Notes under the pieces: generated by a model
Told to the model about the DNA's origin: nothing
Database searches by the model: none
What the model saw: only the letters and a program-made list of their open reading frames with translations
Source of the DNA: Schistocerca nitens
Taxonomy: Eukaryota > Arthropoda > Insecta > Orthoptera > Acrididae
Length of the DNA: 64,000 bases
Direction: 5' to 3'
Assembly: GCF_023898315.1 (NCBI RefSeq)
Contig: NC_064614.1
Span: 704,492,720 to 704,556,719 of the forward strand
Made by a program: the position numbers and the translations under genes
Shown here: positions 11,740 through 23,604 of the stretch, piece by piece
Position numbering within the stretch: position 1 is the stretch's first letter
How the letters are laid out: each line of letters opens with the position of its first letter

Positions 11740-12540
11740 TTCATCTTCAACCAGCTGCACAACTTGTCACATCCCAGCAATTGACTGATGAAATGCTTCA
11801 CTACAGATCATTTCATATGGCCAAACACCAAGAAAGGGTACAAGGAGAGGACATGCAGGTGTATAGCTCATCAAGAACACCCTTTGGACAGTTTACAATA
11901 CTGAAAGGTCTGTTACAACATGTGCATCTTGAGCTGGTGGGGTCCCTCCCTGAATCCAAGGATTATCAAAACATCCTTTTAATCATTGACTATATATCAT
12001 GTTTGGTAGGGGCCATCCCTCTCTGACACATGTCAGCAGCTTTTATTGACACTGGAGGTGTCCATAACCAATGACCAAGGTTGAAAATTTGAATCTGCCC
12101 TTTCCAGTAAACTATGTAACCTCTGTGGTACTCATTGCTATCAAACTGGAGCTTACCACCCTCAAAGCAACAAGCATTGTGGAGTGAAGAGATCACACAC
12201 TAAATGCCCCCTGATGTGCTGCAGCAGTCACTGGACAGGAGCTTTACTATGGGTGCTATTAGGCATATGCACCACTCGAAAACACAGCCCACATAGCTCC
12301 CTCATTGAAATTCTCTATGGCAAGATGCACATCCTTGCCACCAACTTTGTGCTACAGGTGCCGTCGGCAGAAACCACTGAACATTCCACCCCATCAACAG
12401 GGTGAAAGAACATATTGTAAGTCTCACGATACCACCTCCACAATCTCACAGTACCATTAAAGTTTTCATTCATAAAGCACTTGTGGACTGCAGCCGTGTC
12501 ATGCTTCGTGAAATGATTTGGCCCACTTTACAGCCTGTAA
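11740..12540 (+). pseudogene. gypsy integrase fragments
   Basis: One frame gives YRSFHMAKHQERVQ followed by RTPFGQFTILKGLLQHVHLE, then LVGSLPESKDYQNILLIIDY, which corresponds to the zinc-binding to core junction of gypsy integrase. Later pieces match the core end and the C-terminal region (FIHKALVDCSRVMLRE near 12465-12510). Frames change at least three times. Confidence 0.7.
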
Positions 12541-14099
12541 CATTATGGACATGTTATCGGTAGATACAGTAGAACTTTCTGTTTGATCTTTACAATCTGT
12601 TCAAACTGTTCACACAATATTTCAACAGATAACATTTGTAGACACCTTATAAGTTCAGTTGACAAGAAATATAGGATGGATTTTATAGCTTATTGAAAAT
12701 TATCTACCTTGTAGACTTAGAACCAAATTTGCAACCACACAGTTATCAAGAAAATGTAAATTTTTGGAAAAAAAATGCATATTACATACAAACAAACCTC
12801 TGAGCACTGACATCATAGAGATAGCCATGTTAATTTCAATAACAAACCAAAAGACAAAAATTACAAAGTGTGCTATACTGTTAAATTATTAATGAAATCA
12901 CCTTCTGGAACTTTATGTCTCACCCAAAACCTTAGGAGACAGAGACACTGAAATGCTTCCTAGTTTTTGTCAGTTCTAACGAAATAAAAATAGCTAAATT
13001 TGAAATATGATAATTGCATCATAATTTTGAATTAAAAAGTGTTATTGATTTGGAAAACTGTTCACACCAAAATTACTTTTATTGTTTGTAAATCGTGATG
13101 TGGAACATAAAACAGATGTAACCTATTTGTAGAGAAACATAAAACTGCAAAGCACCTCTCTGACAATCAGAGTGGAAAACACACCGAAGTCAAATTGAGT
13201 ATACCATTGCAACAGAATATAAACATCATATTCTTGTAAATAATTACCAACAGTTACTGTAAGCATTATTGTCAACCTGTAAGTTTCACGTTTTTCTAGT
13301 TTTTGTGATAGCATTAACCTGTGTCAGAAAACTGTGAACAAAATCCGGAATAACTACTACAGCCTGAACCTGGAGGTTTTACGAGGTCTTTGACATCTTG
13401 AGGCATATGACGTGCTTGGTTGTCAATGATGGTAGGAGTAGGATGTGTTTTGAGGGCCACTCTAGAAACCGTTGTCATCACTAAAACATGTGAATATTGT
13501 AACCAGTGGTGAAAATGTAATCAGAATTTGGAAGTAAACCATCTGGTGGAAAATTAAATCATGTCCAAGCTCTTTTTTCTAGACAAATGTCAAATGTCTT
13601 ACCAGAACCTATTTTTATAAACTTGCACAAGACGCAGCAGCAGCAGCAGCAGCATCAGCCTGGGAAAAATCACCCAAAACTTCAACAACACCAGAAAGCT
13701 CAGCAGAAATCAATTCAGCCACACATTCTTCACTTTGTCCAAATTTATATACTGTATGGTAGAAGACAAGCACTGGAATCTGATCATACCCGAAAGATGT
13801 AAGGACAGGTGGATGAACTGACATTAGAAGCCTCTTTATCCAGAGCCACACAAAGTTTTAAAACATGGCACATATACATTCAAAATACTGTTGAAAGGAA
13901 GACCCAGCAAAGTATCTATCAACTGAGTAAAATCCATTGACCAATGACACATTGACCCCCACCACACATCACGGCAGCTCAACTACACACCGTGACCATT
14001 AACAACTTTATAATACAACTTGACTCAATGACCTTAGCATCAAACTGCTCAACCAATTCGTGGTTGTTGAAGGTCACCACTCCGAACACAGTGCTGGGA
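12541..14099. other. unassigned interval inside the plus-strand gypsy element
   Basis: AT-rich in its first half. A (CAG)n-like run lies at 13632-13651, which produces a short poly-Gln frame that I do not regard as a gene. It may be an insertion or over-decayed pol sequence. Confidence 0.45.
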
Positions 14100-14540
14100 C
14101 TGGTTTCATTAACTGGCATTCACACATTTCTATGAACTGCCCAGCAATGTGGACACTGCAGCTATGACATTATGAGCGTTCCCCAAAGGTTTGATCACAA
14201 TCACTGTCTCCAGAACATCACACCCCTCCGCCACCGCAATTGAGGATAATGAGGTCACCTCCCAGATGGCTGACCATGTTGAATTGCCCCCAAAAACCAG
14301 TATTTCACAACAGTTCCACTACAGCTAGACTTGGTGCCCATCCATATATCCACAAGATTACAAGTTTACCATGCTGATGCTCTGAAATGGGAGGGTGACC
14401 ACAGTACCTCTGACACATCTAGCTTGGACGCCGTCCTGCTCAATACCCACGAGATATCGCCCACCATTGGACTGTTGCACAGGTTCCACCTTACCGCACC
14501 ATCATTGGCCCATGGTGATCACCCTCCCCTAGTGCTCCAC

Positions 14541-14575
14541 AATGGGGGGTAGGTGGGGGGGGAGGGGGGTGGTGA
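14541..14575 (+). promoter_or_regulatory. polypurine tract of the plus-strand gypsy element
   Basis: A run of G with few interruptions lies between the Pro-rich pol tail and the putative 3' LTR. It is on the coding strand and at the place where plus-strand DNA synthesis is primed in LTR elements. Confidence 0.6.
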
Positions 14576-14756
14576 TACCACATTCTGTAATACCGCTCAC
14601 AATCGATCTCACTCTGTGCGAATAGTCAGTACGCTCTGTGGTCTTCAATTGTGTAAACGTGCTTTGCTATTATGAACTGTTGAACAATAAAATTACTTTC
14701 TTCTGTATCTTATTGTGTAGTATGTTAAATCAAACAATGGAAAATCCAGGATGTAA

Positions 14757-14996
14757 TGTAACAATACGAGAGAAGGAAATTTGCTACTCACCATATAGCG
14801 GAGATGCTGAGCCACGATAGGCACAATAAAAAGATTCACACAATCATAGCTTTCGGCCATTAAGGCCTTTGTCAGCAGTAGACACACATACACACACACA
14901 CTCACACAAGTGCAACTTACACACACATCTCCAGTCTCAGAGAGCAGAGTGTAGTTTCAGCTCTCTGAGACTGGAGATGTGTGTAAGATGCGCTTG

Positions 14997-15027
<31 letters not shown>

Positions 15028-15139
15028 CTACTGCTGACAAAGGCCTTAATGGCTGAAAGCTATGATTGGGTGAATCTTTTTATTGTGCCTATTGCGGCTC
15101 AGCATCTCTGCTATATGGTGAGTAGCAACTTACCTTCTC
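14757..15139. mobile_element. PLE family A, head-to-head palindromic pair of 3' ends
   Basis: The left arm (14757-14944, minus sense) and the right arm (14961-15139, plus sense) pair over about 180 bp around a 16 bp loop. CTCACCATATAGCGGAGATG on the left mirrors CATCTCTGCTATATGGTGAG on the right, and CTCCAGTCTCAGAGAG mirrors CTCTCTGAGACTGGAG at the loop. Each arm has a (CA)n/(TG)n tract. A near-perfect 20 bp direct repeat, TCTTATTGTGT(A/T)GTATGTTA, stands at 14708-14727 and 15140-15159 and looks like the target-site duplication, in which case 14728-14756 also belongs to the insertion. It is inserted in the 3' LTR region of the gypsy element. Confidence 0.8.
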
Positions 15140-15159
15140 TCTTATTGTGTTGTATGTTA

Positions 15160-16149
15160 CACGCACTATGCCCTACCTTATGGATCTTCAAGTTTGTTTC
15201 AATATTCACTATAACTTTGAATTTTGGTTCCTAATTCACTTTTTTTAATTCATGTAGTCACTGATTTTAGGTAAAGCTTACCTATCACACTACTTTCACT
15301 ATCTACCTCACTGAGATTTCCAGGGTAATTACTCGTCGGACAAGCACATTTTTTCTAACCATAAACGCTTAGTCAAACAGGATGCAGGTGCCCATGCTAG
15401 TCCAACCTTGCCCACAGTGGGTAGCTGGCATGTTGTGATTTTCTACAGAGACCACAGTGTACAAGTGCTGGCAAGACGGCAGAAGAAACAGAAAAATTGA
15501 CTGACTTGTTGCATGAAAATGAATTTTTGTACAATACACAACACACTGATTATAAAAATGTGATAAAAAAGAGCTACAACATGGAAGGACACAGGTGCAG
15601 CTCTAAATCAAACAGATATTTTCTTTATTTATAAAAACAATGCATAGTTGCCATCTATATAGTGCCAGATGACTATGCAATTTAAAAAATACAGTTCAGT
15701 TGAAACAATAATATGCTTGTACAAACTAGTGGTAGCAATGTAATATGATTTAAGCTGCACACAGATGATTTACAATAAATGAGCATATGTTAACAAAAAA
15801 ATGTCAAAAATTGGTCTCATACAGCGTAAGCAGAACCACAGAATCTTTCCTGTAACCTTTGCATGTTTGAAAAGCTTCAGCTGGTCTGTTGTCAGGCTAT
15901 TCCTCTCAATCAGTAGGTTAGTAGTTTGTATCATTTCAATGGAAGTTATGTAGATGACATGCCAATTGACAACAACTACTGCTGTATGGACTTGTAAGTG
16001 TACAGACCTTAAAAAGACTAGTCACTTTTGAACATTTTTCAACACATGATGGGCCCTGCATATTCATTTATTTAAAACTGCCTTTGAAAGACCCTCCACA
16101 GATGCTGATTAGGGGAAAAAGCACTTGTGCAATGTTTGTAATTTAAACC
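15160..16149. other. unclassified interval
   Basis: AT-rich DNA. No reading frame, RNA gene or inverted repeat was recognised. The first part may be the remaining piece of the plus-strand gypsy LTR. Confidence 0.45.
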
Positions 16150-16315
16150 TGTAGAGTAAACCTAGGTGAGGGTGTTCCATGTTAAATAATGGAGATCCTG
16201 AATATTGTGAATCAGCACTTTACTGCTGGGTGAGATACATCAGAAAATGTGCATATGCCACAGAAGACCAAAATAGACTAGTTCAAGGATTGTCCTGAGG
16301 TGGAGCTGCAGCATT
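16150..16315 (-). repeat. 3' LTR of the minus-strand gypsy element
   Basis: It aligns by eye with 21073-21240: both contain GTTAAATAATGG, then TGAGATACATCA, then CCACAGAAGACC, then a GTCCTG word. Edges are approximate. About a quarter of positions differ. Confidence 0.7.
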
Positions 16316-16619
16316 GGCAGATAGTGTTGGAGGCTGAAGTAAGGGAGGTGATGACGCCAAAAAAGTGCATGTTTCTAGTTCTGGTGGTGAAAGCTGGAGC
16401 TGACCATGTTTTTCAGCAGCTGTGATCATGAGAACCTCCATCTGCTGAAAATGTGGAAATAATGGAATCCAGATCAACATCCAATGAGAGTCTGTATTGT
16501 CAAGAGAATGTCCCTGGAAGAGTGTTATCACGGACACATTGCTCACATTGTTGTCTTTCCATGACATGGATGTTGTAGATTAGTTTGACTGAGATCTCTT
16601 CAGGTTGGAACTGGTGCAA

Positions 16620-17870
16620 GTCAACTCACGCCATAATTTTGTTGTCATCCAGGTCTTTGTGCAGAGTGTCATCTCTGTGGTTAATGCTAGTCCCAGGCAA
16701 CTCAGTGGTGTTAAGCAGGGTCCATGCCACTCGAAGTCTGTTAACTGTAACAGTAGTCAATTTCTCATGCAGAAAAATGGCAAACGTGTTGTTGCCCCAT
16801 CTTATCACCTTATGTGAGCCTTGGCAGAACAGGTGTAACGCTGGTCAGATAGTACTGTCTCACAGTATAATGTGATGAAAGTGCTGCAGAGCTTTATGGA
16901 AGAAGATTTTCTGAGAGCCTTTCACCTGTGCGTGTGGCATCTTTAGATGTGCAATCTGTTACATGACTCTGCAAACAAGATGCAGCAGTTCTTTGTCTGT
17001 AGGCAGTTGGGATTGCACTGTGAAGTCTACCCAAAGTGTGAGCGATTCTCCATACAAGAGTTCCTCCCAAGACTAGCGGAGATCCTCTTTACAAGCCAAA
17101 TGTACACCCAAAAGAGCCCAACACAGGGCATCTATCAATTCCTTTCCATGAAGCAAGAGAGCTGTTTTAAGTCTGCAGAACCAGCACTCTACCAGTCCAT
17201 TACTTTGTGGACCATAAGCTGTTGTTCAGAAGCACTGAAGATGACATAAGTGACAAAGTTCGATAAAACGTACTGACTTGAATTGTCTACCTTGATCTAT
17301 TGTTACTGCAGTGGGTCAGCCAAAATGAGAAATCCACAGACTGAAAAAACTTAAGTAGTAGTTCGATAGTGATGTCAGAAATTTGTATAGCCTTGACCCA
17401 GAATGTCACTCTGTTGATCACTGAGAAATATATCAGTAACCATTTGAATCAGGGAAGGGTCCAACAAAGTCTAAGCAGATTCACTGAAATGTTGTGATTG
17501 TGCATGCCATCCTGTTTCAGAACCTCGGCAAGAAGTACACGCTTGAGCTAAGATTTATGGTCTTTCTTGACATTTGGTCATATGAAGTGGTCTGTGACAA
17601 GCTTTGTTGGATGTCAGCTCCCACAGTGAGATCGCCTACGTAAGTTATCAAAAATGGTTCGCCTCATAGCGACTGGTACTAGCGGATGAAGGCAGCTTTG
17701 TGAGACATCACACAGTACTTGTCTTGAAGAGCCAGGTACAATGCAGTGTTCAATGCACAATATTGTTACCTTTTCATTCAGGAGTTTGTGTAACTGTGCA
17801 TCCTTTAGTTGCACAGTTGCAAATTTGTTGATATCAATATGTACTAAGAGAACATCGATCCGTGAAAGGA
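16620..17870 (-). pseudogene. gypsy integrase and pol C-terminus
   Basis: Minus-strand pieces match the integrase core end (WALLGVHLACKEDLR, LLYGESLTLWVDFTVQ) and the C-terminal segment (RWGNNTFAIFLHEKLTTVTV then NRLRVAWTLLN). The latter corresponds to the family's chromodomain-like tail that ends in DRLKPAW. Stops separate the pieces. A Pro-rich tail follows toward 16283. Confidence 0.75.
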
Positions 17871-18290
17871 AATCAGTCACAACATTGTTCACACCATGAA
17901 GATGTTCACAATCTGTTGTTAAGTTGTGTGATGCAGTCCAAATGGTGGAAGCACCATGGGCAACAATCTTTTTGTTGGGCTGCGAATAGAATCCACTAGG
18001 TGGCAATGATTCATATACACTGTCAAAGATCTGCCCTCAAAGTCATCTTTAAAAACCGTATTGCTTTGTACACTGTCACCAGTTCCCTGTCACAGACCAA
18101 ATACTTACACTGGGAGTCCGTCAGCTTTTTCGAAAAGGTATGCAGTGGCTGTCACATGCCAGCTACTGACTGTTGGAGAACACCACCCACTCCAAAATTT
18201 ACTCACATCAGAGTTGATCGCCAGATGAGTATGCCAGCTCTGTAGCCTGAAAACAGCAGTCTTCAATTTCTCAAATGATTTTTGCATCTG
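17614..18290 (-). pseudogene. gypsy RNase H and integrase zinc-binding region
   Basis: The 130-codon frame at 17614-18006 contains LTTDCEHLHGVNNVVTDFLS, the end of the RNase H domain (family: GKDNVVADALSR), and continues into the integrase N-terminal part (RRTIFDNLRRRSHCGS). The frame at 18105-18287 holds the start of the RNase H domain (LQSWHTHLAINSDVSKFWSG, with the first catalytic Asp). Confidence 0.75.
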
Positions 18291-18439
18291 CAGAGTCCAG
18301 TTAATACACTTTTTGCCTGAGGTGTGCTTGCCTGCTAATACATTCCTAAGAAGTACCTGGATGGCAGAGCATAAGGCAGATGTCTAAAATAAAAGTTTAT
18401 CATGTTGAGAAATTGGTGTGTGTACAATAATAATTTATC

Positions 18440-19280
18440 ATGCTGAGAAATCAGTGTAATTCATGAAAGGTATGTGGCCACAGTAGTTGAAGAATCAGTT
18501 TGACACACTGTGGTGTAGGCTGTATTCCTCATGGGAAAGCAAATGGCTGAGGAAGCTACCTGAGATTGTCTCAGCTGACTTTTATGATCACTGATCATGG
18601 CCCCATGTTTGCGTGAAGCATCAAAAACTAGTTTGTGATGCTCATCATGATCCCTTTGGGAAGCATAGAAGACTAAAATATCATCCAAGTAAGCATAGTA
18701 GAAGGGAAATTTGAAAAGAGCATTTGTCTGCGAATCTTTGCCAAGTCTGTGCTGGATTTTATCTCTGTATAGCAGATACAGGGGTTGATAAAGTCCAAAA
18801 GGGGTGATAATAGCTCTCGTCAGAATGTAATCTGTGTTCACAGGGATCTAAAAATATGCTTTCTTACAATATGACACACTGAATACTGTGGAAATAAAAT
18901 AATGTGCAAAGTCCTGGATATTCAGAACACAATAACCATCCAGTATCGTACAGGAGTTAAGAGCCTGATAGTCACCACTCAGTCTACAGGTGCCATCCTT
19001 TGATATGAGTCAAATGAGCAAGGCCTAAGATCTATTGTATCTAATAATTACCAGCTTGCAATAACTCCTCTATAACCAACTTAACAATGGAAAGCCTAAT
19101 TGCTTTGAGGCTGCTCTTGAGCGAGCTGTTTTGAGTACAGACTTGTGGCGGTGAGCTTGTCTGTAGATGCACAACTTTGTCGTATATAGTGTGATCCTTT
19201 TTGCAAAGACAAAGCTTTTTCTCCTGTATGTTGAAGTATTGCTGAGCAATTCGTTGCAATCCCAATGTTGACGACATGCA
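18440..19280 (-). pseudogene. gypsy reverse transcriptase
   Basis: The 126-codon frame at 18461-18841 contains AIITPFGLYQPLYLLY and the catalytic YLDD in YAYLDDILVFYASQRDH (about 18675-18705), followed by the thumb segment KHGAMISDHKSQL. The N-terminal RT part lies further upstream to about 19280 in other frames. The YLDD box is intact although the enzyme is not. Confidence 0.85.
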
Positions 19281-19632
19281 GTCTCACAGAATCTGTTGAT
19301 AATGTTTATAGTCTGTGTGCTGGGGTCAATGTCAGTGCTTGCATGAAGGAAGGTGGGGCACCAGTGATTCCAGTCACAGAACGTCCGCTGCTGTGATATA
19401 GAAGAGTTCCATTGGCACATTGGGGGGGAGGGATGGAAATTTCTCAGAGAGTCAGCCCAAAATACTGAGTCACTGATGTCAAGGATGAAAAACTACCAAG
19501 AGAATATGCCGTCTATGCGAAAGTCCAAGGTTCAAGATGTGTTTACATCAACTGCAATGTGTGAATCATTCACTGCATGGAGTTGAAATGGAGGTAAGTT
19601 TTTCTGGTAGTCTGTGTGGGGTGATGCTCACC

Positions 19633-20707
19633 TCAGACCCAGTGAAAATGAGGAAATAGTGGATACATGCCTGATACAAGATGTAGAGCCCTACCATAGG
19701 AGGATGGTGTGCAATGAGATTGCCAAACTTGATGAAGCAGTAGGCGGCTTGAATTTGGGCAGTGATATGGATCATTTATCTCATGTGGGTGCTCACAAGT
19801 CACCATATGATTATGTGCTTGATTGCCGAAATGGCCACAAAACCGACATAGGTGTGGTCGTGTCTTCTCGTCAATGGGTGGTGTGTCATTGTTAGCCAGC
19901 CATGTATTTATTTGGCTGGTTGGGGTTACAGCCAGGACAGGTGCAGGTGACGTCATCCTACACAGCATTCGTGTGTGCTCAGAATCATTCAGCTGCCTGC
20001 TGCCACACATTGTGGCATGATTCCTGAATGAGGCAGGGCTGGTAATTGTTGGCTGGTGAATTAACACATTGTTGCTGTTGTAACAGGGCTACAAGTCTGT
20101 CCTGCATAATTAATTTCATCTTTAATGTCTCATTTTCATGCAAGGTCATTGTTAACTGCAACTGGGGAGGTAACTTTATGGTCTTCAGTGTCCATTGGGT
20201 GTGATCTGAAATGAGTGTTGAGTTGATGGAGTGCTCACAGTTGCCTCCAGAGTTGCAAAGATGTCTTCGTGTCTAAGCCTTCATTACAACCTGATGCAAC
20301 AATTGTTCCAGCATTCAGGCGAGATGCTGGATAATGGTTGTCTTTGCCATATCATATTTGTTGGTAGCTGGGGGTGACAAAATAATGTCACTAACTAGGT
20401 CATCATTCTCGACAATGTGGCACAGTAATGTGATGAACACAGAGCTGTCATCATGAATTATTATGGAGAATGCGCTTGCAATAGTGAACCACGTAGCAGA
20501 TTTTTTTGGCTGGGAAGGTGACAGCTTGTGTAACGAGTCAAAATTTTGGTATGCCTGTGGCACCATATCTGGACAGATGGCAGGTGAAATTTCCAGTGTT
20601 TGCCAGGATGTGGAAGGATCCTGGTAAAGTATTCGTGTATGGCTCGACCGAGTGGAATGTGGCATAATTGTATGTGATGTGGTAGGCTTGACACAGTCGA
20701 TCAACAT
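19633..20707 (-). pseudogene. gypsy gag with zinc-finger region
   Basis: The upstream frame (20315-20707) carries the capsid-like segment ILSPPATNKYDMAKTTIIQH. The downstream frame (19633-20067) carries a zinc-knuckle-like CRFCGHFGNQAHNHMVTC, comparable to the C-x-H-x-RFG-x-A-x-C finger of this gypsy group. A frameshift separates them. Confidence 0.7.
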
Positions 20708-21072
20708 TATTCCATGTCTGTCAATGACAGTTTGTTGAAAAGTGTCTTGCTGGTATGCGAATGAGTTGCATCATCACTAAACTCAAGCAGAAGATCAGTA
20801 ATTGGTACACATTGTTCAGATTCATATGGTTCATTGTTGACACCACAGGAACTGTCCTAGAAAATGTCACTTACATGTTAAACCCAAGGCAAGGGTTCTG
20901 ATTGCTGATGCAAAGCACTGGACTGAACACCGTATAAATCACTGTCTTGGATTTTCTTGTCTCCAGCACAAAGGTTGTGAGGTGGCTCCATAGTTTTTGC
21001 AAGCAAGATGAGTCACAGAACATAGAATAATCCGCAGCTAATAAAGACATCTGATGTGGGGTCACCAATGAA

Positions 21073-21240
21073 GAGTAGACACAGCTGAGGATGCTCAAAG
21101 TTAAATAATGGTGCTCATGAATACTGTGGATCTACACTTCATTGCTAGGTGAGATACATCAAAGAACATGTGTACACCACAGAAGACCGGAATACACTAA
21201 CTCAAAGACTGTCCTGTAGCAGAGCCATAGCACTGGTCAA
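21073..21240 (-). repeat. 5' LTR of the minus-strand gypsy element
   Basis: It is the partner of 16150-16315. Its low-coordinate edge is set by the TTGGTGACCCC word on the minus strand just inside it. The high-coordinate edge is uncertain. Confidence 0.65.
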
Positions 21241-22121
21241 AGAATTTCCTCATGCTGTATCACATGATCACTGCTAGATCGCCACAAAAACCTTCATCAC
21301 CACCCACACATGATGGATGGAGAGGGTTTTAAGGGCACACGACGGCAAGGTCTTCAGCGCCTGCTCAGTAACAGATTGAGACGGGTGTCAAGAAAAGACT
21401 CAGAACAATAAGATAAAACAGAACGTAAGACACAGGAAACAAGCTTGGAAAAATATGTGCCTACCCACACCGAAGTGTGGGATGAAGCATGCCGCCAGCA
21501 GTCAAACATGGAGAACCCAGGAAGAAAGTGGTAGAGAGAGCTAAAACAATATATCAGATGGAAGTGGCTGGCTGACTGCATGGAAAAAAGGGAGGAGCCA
21601 GCCACTCTGCAATACACTAAAACCTCCAGCCTACAAGTTTAGGCCAGAGTCTAGACACATCACAAAACTTTAAAACCCTAGACACACACGTCTCATCATT
21701 AGCTAAAACACAGGGCAGATCCCCATCAACTTGTGCTTCTGCCCTTACATCACGGTATAAAATGCAGTCTGTTCAGGGTGTACACGTGGATGAGGAAAAA
21801 AATTCCTGGATTTTTCCCGGATTTCCCAGTTAAAAATACACTTTCTTCCGGATGAAAATACACTTTTTCCATGTTAAGTAACAGTATACTTTTCCTCAGC
21901 ACTGTAAAACTTATCAGTCCTTTCAATGGTTGTGGTTTTATACACCGGCGTAGAATTTCCCAGCACTTTAGAAAACGAAACTCAGGGGAAAAAAAAGACA
22001 TTTTGGAAAGATGTCTGATGTGCAGCAACATGTACACTGCATATTTTCGCACTATGAAAGTATAATTGGAATTCCACCAAACACTGTATGTTTCTTTCTG
22101 GCAAAAATAACTTCATTGTTC

Positions 22122-22320
22122 TGCCGGGGTGGCCGAGCGGTTCTAGGCGCTACAGTCTGGAACCGCGGGACCGCTACGGTCACAGGTTCAAATCCTGCCT
22201 CGGGCATGGATTTGTGTGATGTTCTTAGGTTAGTTAGGTTTAAGTAGTTTTAAGTTCTCGGGGACTGATGACCTCAGAAGTTAAGTCCCATAGTGCTCAG
22301 AGCCATTTGAATCATTTTTT
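22122..22320 (+). repeat. tRNA-derived SINE (class II tRNA head), copy 1
   Basis: The head resembles a Leu/Ser-type tRNA: an A box in GGTGGCCGAGCGGTTCTAGG and a B box GGTTCAAATCC. The body follows (CATGGATTTGTGTGATGTTC, then TTAGGTTAGTTAGG) and the tail ends AGTGCTCAGAGCCATTTGAA. The same family occurs at 23408-23604 and 30327-30522. Confidence 0.9.
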
Positions 22321-23407
22321 CTGCACGGTGATTAACACTTGACTGTCAGAAAGGTGGAAACAAAATAAAATCTGAAACTAATAACATATTTTAGCCTTCT
22401 GTAATTATGTGAGAGTATTTTAATTCACTTCATAGCTCCCGGCCACAGAAATCCATTTTGTTTCCATTTGATGTGAGAGCAATTAACGAAGAGGAAACAG
22501 CAAAATCACTTAAACGTAAAAACAAGTCACATGGACACTACCACCTCTCTACTACAACTCAGACTGCTCTGTGCATCAGATCCAGATCTACAATATTTCC
22601 GAACCGGGGCAATATTTGATAGTGGCGCTCCCCCTCCCTCGAGTGTTTGAGGTAGGACACCAAAAATTTTAAAAATCGACTTTTCAAAAATACCTTCATT
22701 TTGTAGGGCACATCTCTCTGAAGAGTCCGATAGATAAAACATATATGTTTGAGGGAGTGTAAGACATGTTATTTGGTCTGTTTGCCAAAGAGCAGTGCCA
22801 CGCCTCTTCACACAGCATTCCTCCATCGCACGTCTCTGTATTTCACTCTGTGGAATTAATACGTATAATATTTTGTAATGGGTGCCATCAAACTATATTG
22901 GGGCTACTGAAAATTAAAATGTCCTGTGGTGCCTCTCCTGCTCCTAGTCAGCCGGTTTGACATCCTGCCCCTCTTTAAAAAAATCTCGCAATTAACACTG
23001 GATAGGATTATCTGTATCCGGCAGAACAAGAGCTCTTAAGAAAATTTGCAGTCCTTACTGCCTGTTAGCTAATAACTTGCTGTTTTGTGTCACATAAAAT
23101 TAAATATAGGATACACAAAACAAGTAAAGACATGAGACAAGCAAGGCGGTACACATTTCTTCAATCCTCAAGTTATTGCTTTTTTCTCTCTCTCTAATCT
23201 TGCCACAGCTTTATAAGGCGTACTTTCCTTTCTGGAAAAGAATCTATTACCCCATCAAAGTTCGTCAACATTTTGCTACATGAAAAAATGAAATGTCATT
23301 TTCTAATACTAGAAAAGCTGTTAATACAAGTAGTACCCAAGACTGGTGTGGTTTCTCGATCTGTTTATGTGTATTTTGCCACTGTCTGCTAGATAAAACA
23401 AAATAAA

Positions 23408-23604
23408 ATGGTTCAAATGGCTCTGAGCACTATGGGACTTAACATCTGTGGTCATCAGTCCCCTAGAACTTAGAACTACTTAAACCTACCTAACCTAAGG
23501 ACGTCACACACATCCATGCCCGAGGCAGGATTCGAACCTGCGACCGTAGCGGTCACGCGGTTCCAGACTGAAGCGCCTATAACCGCACGGCCACACCGGC
23601 CGGC
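23408..23604 (-). repeat. tRNA-derived SINE, copy 2
   Basis: Same family as copy 1 in the opposite orientation, with B box GGTTCGAATCC on the minus strand. A 12 bp target-site duplication is visible: TAAAACAAAATA at 23394-23405 and TAAAACGAAATA at 23605-23616. That supports mobilisation by LINE machinery. Confidence 0.92.

Larger units (their letters stand above)
9150..14740 (+). mobile_element. decayed Ty3/gypsy LTR retrotransposon, plus strand
   Basis: Fragments occur in the canonical gypsy order: gag (about 9270-9640), protease (about 9880-10110), reverse transcriptase (10566-11037), RNase H remnants (about 11180-11560), integrase (about 11740-12540), a Pro-rich pol tail (about 14100-14540) and a G-rich polypurine tract (14541-14575) before a putative 3' LTR with an AATAAA signal near 14690. 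The 12540-14100 stretch is unassigned and may be an insertion. Multiple frameshifts and stops in every domain make it non-functional. Confidence 0.75.
16150..21240 (-). mobile_element. decayed Ty3/gypsy LTR retrotransposon, minus strand
   Basis: Two related direct repeats frame an internal region with gag, protease, RT, RNase H and integrase pieces in correct order on the minus strand. The internal start just inside the right repeat reads TTGGTGACCCC on the minus strand (about 21058-21068), the sequence that commonly follows the 5' LTR in this gypsy group. All domains carry stops and frameshifts, and the LTR copies differ at many positions, so it is an old insertion. Confidence 0.85.

Noticed and set aside
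13587-13851. Poly-Gln / poly-Ala short open frames
   Set aside because: They are produced by a CAG microsatellite read in different frames; no other coding signal.
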